DNA from: Bacteroidales bacterium
GTDB taxonomy: Bacteria; Bacteroidota; Bacteroidia; Bacteroidales; Muribaculaceae
NCBI GenBank assembly: GCA_029218425.1
Contig: JAQXRH010000072.1
Span: 1-64,000 of the forward strand
Length of the DNA stretch: 64,000 nucleotides
Direction: 5' to 3'
Positions within the stretch are counted from its first letter, which is position 1, and each line of letters begins with the position of its first letter. Shown here piece by piece: positions 44,772 through 51,769 of this stretch. Under the pieces are notes generated by a model that was not told where the DNA came from, made no database searches, and worked only from the letters and a program-made list of their open reading frames with translations. The position numbers were made by a program, and so were the translations under genes.

Positions 44772-44859
44772 GGGATTTTATGGCATAAGGCTTAATTGAA
44801 CGTTTAGATGATTAACAAAAAAATATAAAATCCCGTTGTAACAAGCGGGATTTTTTTTT
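44772..44859 (+). promoter_or_regulatory. Transcription attenuator (antiterminator/terminator switch)
   Basis: Antiterminator strand GGGATTTTAT (44772-44781) is perfectly complementary to ATAAAATCCC (44825-44834). The same segment forms the left arm of the terminator: AAAATCCCG (44827-44835) with CGGGATTTT (44846-44854), followed by a T-run to 44859. The two pairings exclude each other. A ribosome that completes the leader masks the antiterminator strand and the terminator forms; a ribosome stalled at Phe/Tyr codons leaves it free and transcription continues into pheA at 44872. Confidence 0.88.
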
Positions 44860-44871
44860 GAGCAAAAAAAT

Positions 44872-45717
44872 ATGAAACGTAGAGTGACAATACAAGGTGT
44901 GGCTGGGTGCTACCACGATGCAGCGGCAAGGCTTTATTTCGCTGGCGAAGATATAGAGACGGTGCCATGCGACACGTTTAACGACATGTTTGACGTGCTG
45001 TCGTCAGATGCTTCGATGTATGGCATATTAGCAATCGAAAATACCATAGCCGGGTCGTTGCTCCAAAACCATGAATTGTTGCGACAGAGCAATTTGCGAG
45101 TCATAGGGGAGCAAAAGATGCGCATCACCCACATGCTTGCCGCCCTCCCTGGACAGTCAATCGACGAGCTTACTGAGGTCAATTCCCATCCCATAGCGTT
45201 GATGCAGTGTGAAAACTATCTTCGCCGTCACCCCAATCTCAAGATGATTGAGAAATTTGATACGGCGGGGTCGGCCCGTGAGATAGCCGAGAACAATCTT
45301 GTAGGGCATGCGGCAGTGTGCGGCGAATATGCCGCACAGCTTTACGGCTTGAATATCCTCGAACGTAGTATTGAAACCAACAAGCGCAATTTCACACGTT
45401 TTCTCATCCTTGCCGACCCGTTGCAAGCCGACGAGGCAACCCGTAAAAACCCCATTGACAAGGCCTCATTGGTGTTCACTTTGCCGCACACCAATGGCGC
45501 ACTATCGAAAGTGTTGACCATATTCTCGTTCTACGATATGAACCTGTCGAAGATACAATCGTTGCCCATATTGGGCCGCGAGTGGGAATACCGTTTCTAT
45601 GTCGATTTGACGTTTGACAACTATACTCGTTATCGCCAGGCTATTGATGCCGCCCGTCCGTTGACCAACGATTTCAAGATACTTGGTGAATATGCCCATT
45701 GTGAAACCCAGCTGTGA
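44872..45717 (+). CDS. pheA: Prephenate dehydratase
   Basis: Converts prephenate to phenylpyruvate, the committed step to phenylalanine. The 281 residues begin with the periplasmic-binding-like catalytic fold (RVTIQGVAGCYHDAAARLYF; AIENTIAGSLLQNHELL; NFTRFLIL containing the TRF motif). They end in an ACT domain (about 195-281, LPHTNGALSKVL and LSKIQSLPILGREWEYRFYVD). The usual Phe-binding ESRP word of the ACT domain reads QSLP, so feedback binding may differ. There is no chorismate mutase domain here; that activity is fused to the DAHP synthase. The next gene starts 14 bases later, or overlaps by four if GTG is used. Confidence 0.95.
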   Translation: MKRRVTIQGVAGCYHDAAARLYFAGEDIETVPCDTFNDMFDVLSSDASMYGILAIENTIAGSLLQNHELLRQSNLRVIGEQKMRITHMLAALPGQSIDELTEVNSHPIALMQCENYLRRHPNLKMIEKFDTAGSAREIAENNLVGHAAVCGEYAAQLYGLNILERSIETNKRNFTRFLILADPLQADEATRKNPIDKASLVFTLPHTNGALSKVLTIFSFYDMNLSKIQSLPILGREWEYRFYVDLTFDNYTRYRQAIDAARPLTNDFKILGEYAHCETQL

Positions 45718-45731
45718 TTAAATACAAAAAT

Positions 45732-46901
45732 ATGATACCATCCGACATACGCCCGGCATCGCGTGTAGATGCCATAGAAGAATACTATTTTTCGCGAAAG
45801 CTAAAAGAGGTGGCAGCGCTTAATGCTGCCGGCGCCGACATCATATCGCTCGGTATCGGCGGCCCCGACCGCATGCCGCATGCCGATGTGATATCCACAT
45901 TGGCAACTGAAGCGGCCACACCCGGCAATCACTCCTACCAGCCATATACCGGTATCCCGGCATTACGCAAAGCCTATGCCGATTGGTATCACCGTTACTA
46001 TGGCGTAGACCTAAATCCCGATAATGAGATATTGCCGCTTATAGGTTCGAAAGAGGGTGTGCTGCACATCTCGCTGGCATTTCTCAATCCCGGCGATGGC
46101 GTCCTGGTGCCCAACCCCGGTTATCCCACCTATTCATCGGTGAGCAAACTCGTGGGCGCCCGTATCATCAGCTACGACCTTGATGAAAACCACGGGTGGC
46201 AACCCGACTTCGACGCATTGGAAAATACCGACCTTAGCGGGGTCAAGCTGATGTGGGTCAACTATCCCAATATGCCCACCGGAGCCCGTGCGTCGGCAGC
46301 CCTTTATGAACGACTTGTCGACTTCGGACGCCGCCATTCCATCGTCATTGTCAACGACAACCCTTATAGCTTCATTCTCAACGATAATCCACAGTCGATA
46401 TTGTCGGTGCCCGGGGCAAAGGATACTGTCATAGAGATGAATTCGTTAAGCAAGAGCCACAATATGGCAGGTTGGCGATTGGGCATGGCAGCTTCCAACC
46501 CCACCTTTATCAACTGGGTGCTCAAGGTGAAATCCAATATTGACTCCGGGCAGTTCAAGCCAGTTATGCTTGCTGCTGCCAAGGCGTTGAGCTTGGGCGA
46601 TGACTGGTATGCCGAAGTCAACAAGGTATACGCCGAGCGGCGCAAGGTGGCCGAACAGATTATGCAGGCCCTTGGTTGCTCATTCGATCCGTCGCAGCAA
46701 GGCCTCTTTGTGTGGGGCAAGATACCGGCCGAAGCATTGTCGGCTGAAGCCGTTGCCGACAAGGTGCTCTCCGATGCGCGCGTCTTTATTACTCCCGGAT
46801 TTATATTCGGGTCGAATGGTGAGCGATACATACGAGTGTCGCTATGCACTCCTGTCGAGCGCATGAAAGAGGCCCTTGAACGTATTAAAAACATGAAATA
46901 A
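45732..46901 (+). CDS. PLP-dependent aminotransferase (probable aromatic aminotransferase)
   Basis: Fold-type I aminotransferase of 389 residues from the ATG at 45732, with GIGGPDRMPHADV, the NYPNMPTGA substrate loop, NDNPYSF and the PLP lysine in MNSLSKSHNMAGWRLG, plus the RVSLC(T) arginine region near the end. Its place between pheA and the DAHP synthase gene suggests it transaminates phenylpyruvate and hydroxyphenylpyruvate to Phe and Tyr; by sequence it also resembles LL-diaminopimelate aminotransferase relatives. A GTG at 45714 would add six residues and give a four-base overlap with pheA. EEYYFSRKLKEVA near the N terminus fits homologues starting close to the ATG. Confidence 0.88.
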   Translation: MIPSDIRPASRVDAIEEYYFSRKLKEVAALNAAGADIISLGIGGPDRMPHADVISTLATEAATPGNHSYQPYTGIPALRKAYADWYHRYYGVDLNPDNEILPLIGSKEGVLHISLAFLNPGDGVLVPNPGYPTYSSVSKLVGARIISYDLDENHGWQPDFDALENTDLSGVKLMWVNYPNMPTGARASAALYERLVDFGRRHSIVIVNDNPYSFILNDNPQSILSVPGAKDTVIEMNSLSKSHNMAGWRLGMAASNPTFINWVLKVKSNIDSGQFKPVMLAAAKALSLGDDWYAEVNKVYAERRKVAEQIMQALGCSFDPSQQGLFVWGKIPAEALSAEAVADKVLSDARVFITPGFIFGSNGERYIRVSLCTPVERMKEALERIKNMK

Positions 46902-46923
46902 TACAAATAAACTATATAAAACG

Positions 46924-47997
46924 ATGAAAGATTTACAACCTATAAGATTGGACGGCATTGATGCCAATGCCCCGATGATTATAGCCGGACCATGCTCAGC
47001 CGAGACACGCGAGCAAGTGTTGGACACAGCACGCCAATTGGCAGCCAATGGTATTAAGATATTTAGAGCCGGGATATGGAAGCCGCGCACCAAGCCGGGC
47101 GGTTTTGAAGGCGTAGGCGTGGAAGGCCTCGAATGGCTTAAAGAAGTGAAGGCTGAGACCGGCATGTACACCGCTACCGAAGTGGCCACTAAGCAGCATG
47201 TCGAAGCCGCCCTTGCCGCAGGTGTCGACATACTATGGATAGGTGCGCGCACCTCAGCCAACCCGTTCGCAATGCAGGAGATAGCCGATGCTCTCGCCGA
47301 ATCGGGCGCCGATGTGCCGGTATTGGTGAAAAATCCGGTAAATCCCGACCTTGAGCTGTGGATTGGAGCTATGGAGCGTATCTACAATGCCGGCATACGT
47401 CGCATCGGTGCGATACATCGTGGCTTCAGCGCCTACGGCAAGCACCTCTACCGCAACCTCCCTCAATGGCACATACCCATCGAGTTGCGTCGTCGCCTCC
47501 CCGAAATACCTATCTTCAGCGACCCGTCGCATATCGGTGGTAAGCGCGAACTTGTAGCGCCCTTGGCCCAGCAAGCTCTTGACATGGGCTTCGACGGACT
47601 TATCATTGAAAGCCATTGCGACCCCGATTGCGCTTGGAGCGATAAAGCTCAGCAAGTCAACCCAGATGTGCTCAACTTCATCCTCAACACCCTCGTAATA
47701 CGCGATGCCAAGACTTCAACCGAAAGCCTCACACTGCTTCGCCAGCAAATCGACCAGATAGACAACGAGATACTTGAAAGCCTGAACAAACGTATGCGAG
47801 TGTCGCGCGAAATCGGCCAATACAAGAAGGAACACCGCATGCCCGTGCTACAGGCCGGCCGTTACGACTCTATCATGAAATCGCGTGTCAAGCTCGCCAC
47901 TGAGATGGGCATGTCGGCCGAGTTTATGACTTCGGTGCTGTCGGCCATCCATGAAGAATCGGTTCGTCAGCAGATTGAAATCCTCAACCGCCGTTAA
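46924..47997 (+). CDS. Bifunctional DAHP synthase / chorismate mutase
   Basis: A 357-residue fusion that starts the shikimate pathway and catalyses the branch point to Phe/Tyr. Residues 1-260 are the KDPG-type (AroA-beta-like) DAHP synthase: IIAGPCSAE, FRAGIWKPRTKPGGFEG, GARTSANPFAMQE, VKNPVNPD, DPSHIGGKRE and ESHCDPD. Residues about 268-357 are an AroQ-type chorismate mutase (LRQQIDQIDNEILESLNKRMRVSREIGQYKKEH). The physical fusion lets prephenate made here flow to PheA and TyrA in the same operon. It lies 22 bases after the aminotransferase and 14 before tyrA. Confidence 0.96.
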   Translation: MKDLQPIRLDGIDANAPMIIAGPCSAETREQVLDTARQLAANGIKIFRAGIWKPRTKPGGFEGVGVEGLEWLKEVKAETGMYTATEVATKQHVEAALAAGVDILWIGARTSANPFAMQEIADALAESGADVPVLVKNPVNPDLELWIGAMERIYNAGIRRIGAIHRGFSAYGKHLYRNLPQWHIPIELRRRLPEIPIFSDPSHIGGKRELVAPLAQQALDMGFDGLIIESHCDPDCAWSDKAQQVNPDVLNFILNTLVIRDAKTSTESLTLLRQQIDQIDNEILESLNKRMRVSREIGQYKKEHRMPVLQAGRYDSIMKSRVKLATEMGMSAEFMTSVLSAIHEESVRQQIEILNRR

Positions 47998-48011
47998 TCA
48001 TTAGCCCAGAT

Positions 48012-48785
48012 ATGAAAATACTGATATTGGGAGCCGGGAAGATGGGCTCATTTTTCTCCGATGTGCTCTCGCGCGACCACCAGGTGGCTATCTATGATGT
48101 CGACCCCGAACGTTTGCGCTTCACATTCAATGTGCTACGTTTCACCACCCTCGACGAAATCAAAGAATTTGCCCCCGAACTCGTCATCAATGCAGCTACG
48201 GTGAAATATACGTTGTCGGCATTTGAATCGGTGATGCCGGCCCTGCCTTCCACCGCTATTCTCAGCGATATAGCTTCGGTAAAAACCGGACTGCCTGAGT
48301 TTTATGCTTCTTGCGGGCATCCGTTTGTGTCGACCCACCCCATGTTTGGCCCCACTTTCGCCTCCTTGAGCAACCTTGCCAACGAGAATGCCATCATCAT
48401 TACCGAAAGTGACCACCTCGGGAAAACATTCTTCCGCGACCTCTACAATTCGCTTCATCTTCACATTGAAGAATACAGCTTTGAAGAGCACGACCTCACC
48501 ATCGCCTACTCATTGTCGATACCTTTCGCGTCGACTTTGGTGTTTGCCGGAGTGATGGAACACCAGGACGCTCCCGGCACTACGTTCAAGCGCCACATGG
48601 CAATAGCTCGCGGACTGATGTCGGAGGACGATTATCTTCTCAGTGAAATACTCTTCAACCCTAATACTCCGGCTCAGCTCGCAAAGATTCAGGACAAGCT
48701 TGCCCAGCTGCAGCAGATTGTGGCCAATCGCGACTCTAAAGCTATGGCGCAATTCCTCCACGACACTCGCGAGAGGTTGAAGTAG
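48012..48785 (+). CDS. tyrA: Prephenate dehydrogenase
   Basis: NAD(P)-dependent oxidation of prephenate to hydroxyphenylpyruvate, the branch to tyrosine. The 257 residues have the Rossmann start MKILILGAGKMGSFF, an LSDIASVKT segment and the STHPMFGPTF motif with the catalytic histidine. The C-terminal helical dimerisation part is compact and there is no ACT domain, so regulation is likely at the transcript level through the leader attenuator. Last gene of the operon; a clear terminator follows at 48828. Confidence 0.95.
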   Translation: MKILILGAGKMGSFFSDVLSRDHQVAIYDVDPERLRFTFNVLRFTTLDEIKEFAPELVINAATVKYTLSAFESVMPALPSTAILSDIASVKTGLPEFYASCGHPFVSTHPMFGPTFASLSNLANENAIIITESDHLGKTFFRDLYNSLHLHIEEYSFEEHDLTIAYSLSIPFASTLVFAGVMEHQDAPGTTFKRHMAIARGLMSEDDYLLSEILFNPNTPAQLAKIQDKLAQLQQIVANRDSKAMAQFLHDTRERLK

Positions 48786-48827
48786 TAGCGTCGCGGCATA
48801 TTCGTCATTGCGATATCTCATAAGCAT

Positions 48828-48861
48828 AACGCCGGTGTATCAATGCTGATATGCCGGCGTT
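48828..48861 (+). terminator. Terminator of the aromatic operon
   Basis: AACGCCGGTGTATCA (48828-48842) pairs with TGATATGCCGGCGTT (48847-48861) with one internal mismatch and a 4-base loop. The T-run is poor. Confidence 0.65.
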
Positions 48862-48930
48862 GCCGTATGTTCTAATACATAGGAGATTGACCGGCTTCAG
48901 CATGACGATAATGTGGGCGGAGAGGAGCGA

Positions 48931-48969
48931 AAAAAGCCGACTCGATTTTGGATAATCAAGTCGGCTTTT
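48931..48969 (-). terminator. Terminator of the OmpA-family gene
   Basis: AAAAAGCCGACT and AGTCGGCTTTT flank a short loop with an inner GATT/AATC pair. Symmetric A and T ends allow use in both directions. Confidence 0.8.
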
Positions 48970-49036
48970 CCGATTGTATGCGTATGCTTTCTTTACAGGA
49001 TGCAGTGGGCATCCGTTTAAGCGATAATCCTGTGGA

Positions 49037-49738
49037 TTACTGCAATGTGCCGGCGTTGGCTTTGTCGATCATTGCCTGGTTGGCAGTGATGTAGATTTCA
49101 ACGCGGCGGTTTTGTGCGCGACCTTCAGCGGTGGCGTTTGATGCGACATAGTCCTGCATCGGCAAACCTTCGGCGTAAAGGCGGTAGGATGCCACGCCCG
49201 AGTTGAGCAGATAAGTGCGAACGGCTTCGGCGCGACCAGTAGATACGCGTTGGTTTACCTCAAGGCCGCCGGTGTTGTCGGTGAACCCGTAGATTTGCAC
49301 GTCGGTGTCGGGGTTGGAGTTGAGCGACTGTGCGAAGCGAGTGAGTTCGGCCTTAGCCGACGAGCTGAGCGATGTGCCATTTGTGGGGAAGAGGATGCCG
49401 CCGTTGAAAGTCACCTTGATGGCGCGGAGACCGTTCTGGTCGGTAGTTTCCTCTACGGTTGCTGCTTGAGCGAGTTCTTCTTCAAGCTGCTTCTGCTGCT
49501 TGTCCATCTTGTTGCCGATGAGGGCACCTGCGCCGGTTCCAACTGCAGCACCGATACTGGCACCGATGGCAGCACCTTTGCCGCCGCCAATGATAGCACC
49601 CAAAGCTGCGCCTATTCCGGCACCGCTACCGCCACCTATCAAGGCGCCTTTGCCGGTGTTGCTCATTGATGAACAGCCTATCTGCACCAACATGCAACCA
49701 GTCAGCGCAAAAATCGTTGTAATTTTCAAAAGTTTCAT
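49037..49738 (-). CDS. OmpA-family lipoprotein with glycine-zipper segment
   Basis: A 233-residue envelope protein. The signal has two possible lipobox cysteines, ALTGC15 and VQIGC22. Residues about 30-75 are a glycine-zipper (GALIGGGSGAGIGAALGAIIGGG and so on) that can insert in or pack against membrane. A short charged helix (about 78-95) precedes the OmpA C-terminal peptidoglycan-binding domain (about 105-222, IYGFTDNTGG, NQRVSTGRAEAVRTYL, RAQNRRVEIYI). It likely links the outer membrane to the cell wall. Monocistronic, with its own promoter and terminator. Confidence 0.92.
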   Translation of the reverse strand: MKLLKITTIFALTGCMLVQIGCSSMSNTGKGALIGGGSGAGIGAALGAIIGGGKGAAIGASIGAAVGTGAGALIGNKMDKQQKQLEEELAQAATVEETTDQNGLRAIKVTFNGGILFPTNGTSLSSSAKAELTRFAQSLNSNPDTDVQIYGFTDNTGGLEVNQRVSTGRAEAVRTYLLNSGVASYRLYAEGLPMQDYVASNATAEGRAQNRRVEIYITANQAMIDKANAGTLQ

Positions 49739-49778
49739 TGTGGTAAATAATTAAATTGTTATTTGTTTCAATTTTTTG

Positions 49779-49786
49779 CAAAGTTA
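49779..49786 (-). promoter_or_regulatory. Promoter -7 box of the OmpA-family gene
   Basis: Minus strand TAACTTTG at 49786-49779, 41 bases before the ATG. The stretch up to 50025 is AT-rich without further signals. Confidence 0.6.
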
Positions 49787-50025
49787 AAAAACTAAATGGT
49801 TTTATTCTACTTTTTATCAAATTTTTGCAATATTTATTCACATTTTCCAATTGTCGAATAATCATTGGCGGGAGCCAATATTGATAGTTATACAATTTTT
49901 TTTGGCAATTTGTTTTTGACAGTTTGGTAAAAATGCCTAAATTTGGGGTATAAATTTGACAAATTGAACTGTGTTCTTTGCCGCAGCGATAAGATTCTGA
50001 TAGTTAACCTGATTAGTATTTCAAG

Positions 50026-50946
50026 ATGGCTCAGTCAATAACGGGAAGCGAGCGTAAATCATCGACAATGTTATTCCACTTAGCGGCATTGTTCGTGATA
50101 GCAGTGTGGGGCACGTCGTTTGTGTCAACTAAGGTGTTGCTCGATGCCGGATTGCATGCCGTGGAAATCTACATTTATCGTTTTTTTGTGGCCTATCTCA
50201 TTGTGCTGGCTGTGTGTCATAAGAGGTTGTGGTCCAATTCGCTGGTTGATGAATTGCTCTTTGCCGTGTGCGGATTGTGCGGCGGGTCAATCTATTTTAT
50301 TGCTGAGAATACGGCCCTTAATTACACGTTGACTTCCAATGTGTCGCTGATTACCACCCTTTCGCCATTGCTCACTACGCTGCTCATAGGCGCAATCTAT
50401 AAGAATGAGCGCCCCGGAGCATGGATCTACGTCGGTTCGGTGGTGGCCATAGTGGGTGTGGCGTGCATAATATTCAAGTCGGGATTTCATCTTGAGGTCA
50501 TGCCGTTGGGCGATTTGTTGGCCCTATCGGCAGCCTTTTCATGGGCCATATATAGCATTGTGCTTCGAAAGGTCAATGCCAACTATTCTGCGCTGTTCAT
50601 CACCCGCAAGACGTTTTTCTACGGCTTGCTTACTGCGTTGCCTTTCATGGCATTCGAGCCTGAGATTGCTCCGTTGTCGGCATTGGGCGAGCCTATAGTG
50701 CTCTTAAACTTGCTCTTCCTTAGCCTCACGGCATCGCTTATTGCCTATGTCATCTGGTCGCAGACGGTGAAACGCCTCGGTGCGATTAAGGCGTCAAACT
50801 ACCTGTATTTCCAGCCGGTAGTTACCATGATAGTTTCGGCTATTATGCTCCCCGACGACCCGCTTACGCTCGTAGGGTGCTTAGGATGCGTATTGATTAT
50901 CGGCGGTGTGTGGTTCGGCGATTTCATGACGCGGAAGAGAGGGTAG
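50026..50946 (+). CDS. EamA/DMT-family transporter
   Basis: A 306-residue inner-membrane protein with about ten hydrophobic helices arranged as two EamA repeats (first from FVIAVWGTSFVSTKVLLDAG, second from LLALSAAFSWAIYSIVLRKV). It ends in LVGCLGCVLIIGGVWFGDFM and a short basic tail. Drug/metabolite transporters export small metabolites, often amino acids or their analogues. It lies downstream of the aromatic operon but is separated by the OmpA gene on the other strand, so no functional link can be drawn. Confidence 0.9.
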   Translation: MAQSITGSERKSSTMLFHLAALFVIAVWGTSFVSTKVLLDAGLHAVEIYIYRFFVAYLIVLAVCHKRLWSNSLVDELLFAVCGLCGGSIYFIAENTALNYTLTSNVSLITTLSPLLTTLLIGAIYKNERPGAWIYVGSVVAIVGVACIIFKSGFHLEVMPLGDLLALSAAFSWAIYSIVLRKVNANYSALFITRKTFFYGLLTALPFMAFEPEIAPLSALGEPIVLLNLLFLSLTASLIAYVIWSQTVKRLGAIKASNYLYFQPVVTMIVSAIMLPDDPLTLVGCLGCVLIIGGVWFGDFMTRKRG

Positions 50947-50955
50947 TGGTTGCGC

Positions 50956-51015
50956 TGCTTCTCGGTATGCGGCGCTGCCCCTTGGCATGTCGCGTTGCTT
51001 CTCGGTATGCGGCGC
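50956..51015 (+). repeat. 20-bp direct repeat, two copies 40 bp apart
   Basis: TGCTTCTCGGTATGCGGCGC occurs at 50956-50975 and again at 50996-51015 in the short space between two convergent genes. Confidence 0.85.
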
Positions 51016-51027
51016 AACTCTGTGGCG

Positions 51028-51594
51028 TCAATCCTCCTCCATCATATATTCAGCCTCCGATTTCACCATAGTGGCAAGCGACTTGGTCAATGGCGACGCT
51101 TTGGCTAATTCGTTTTCGGCCATTGCAACTGCTTTTGGAGCGTCGACTTTCGACCCTATAAGTGGCAGCATGAGTCGCAACGCTGCGTATCTCATCAATG
51201 GAGATTCGTCGGCATAAAGCGCATCTACAATGGCCCCGGCATCGTCCCTCTTTTTTAGAAGCGCATGGCATACCATATCAGCGACTTCGGTGTCGGGTAT
51301 CTCGCCGCACAATTTCAATGCCTGCGCATAGCTGAAATCGTCCTGGCGCCACAGCATCGGAGCCAGGAGCATGCTCTCGCGCGTAGTGCGATTGCGCCAC
51401 AATTCAGCCGCCAATGAGGTATCATGCCCGTACTCCTGCGCTATCTCTTTCAACTGTATGATATTCAGCCCGAAAATGATGCGGAAACTTGACCCGGCGC
51501 GCCGCATCTGATCGGCAAGAAGCCCATTGCGCATTGCGAAAAAACGGCGCTTTACTGTCTGCATTTTGTTGAATTGTGATGTCATGTCCTTCAA
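51028..51594 (-). CDS. AlkD-like HEAT-repeat protein (DNA alkylation repair family)
   Basis: A 188-residue all-helical protein with FGLNIIQLKEIAQEYGHDTSLAAELWRNRTTRESMLLAPMLW, similar to the repeat pattern of AlkD/AlkC-type proteins (GV..P.LR..AKE....ELALELW....REARLLA). It is shorter than AlkD (about 230), and no catalytic tryptophan/aspartate pair could be placed with confidence. DNA glycosylase activity is therefore only a family inference; it may be a non-catalytic HEAT protein. Divergent from the penicillin-binding protein gene. Confidence 0.65.
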   Translation of the reverse strand: MKDMTSQFNKMQTVKRRFFAMRNGLLADQMRRAGSSFRIIFGLNIIQLKEIAQEYGHDTSLAAELWRNRTTRESMLLAPMLWRQDDFSYAQALKLCGEIPDTEVADMVCHALLKKRDDAGAIVDALYADESPLMRYAALRLMLPLIGSKVDAPKAVAMAENELAKASPLTKSLATMVKSEAEYMMEED

Positions 51595-51601
51595 ATTTCC
51601 A

Positions 51602-51609
51602 CAAAATTA
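51602..51609 (-). promoter_or_regulatory. Promoter -7 box of the AlkD-like gene
   Basis: Minus strand TAATTTTG at 51609-51602, immediately before the coding region, with TTTG at 51629-51626 (16-base spacing, short). Weak. Confidence 0.35.
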
Positions 51610-51654
51610 GTAATTATTATATTATCAAACTAAGAGCCATTGGTGAAAAATATT

Positions 51655-51662
51655 TATCTTTG
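51655..51662 (+). promoter_or_regulatory. Promoter -7 box of the penicillin-binding protein gene
   Basis: TATCTTTG at 51655-51662; leader of about 100 bases to the ATG at 51770. No good -33 element. Confidence 0.55.
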
Positions 51663-51769
51663 TAAATTAATGCCAATAATCTATGGGCTGAATGCCATTC
51701 TGAAGTGCACCCCTTGGTTACGGTTTTCAACATCAGTATGGCTTGTAAAACAATGATAATTAAAGAAAT

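Noticed and set aside
44373..44871. dif (XerCD) site expected near a terminus
   Set aside because: No pair of arms around a six-base centre resembling known dif sequences could be found by eye, so no site is claimed.
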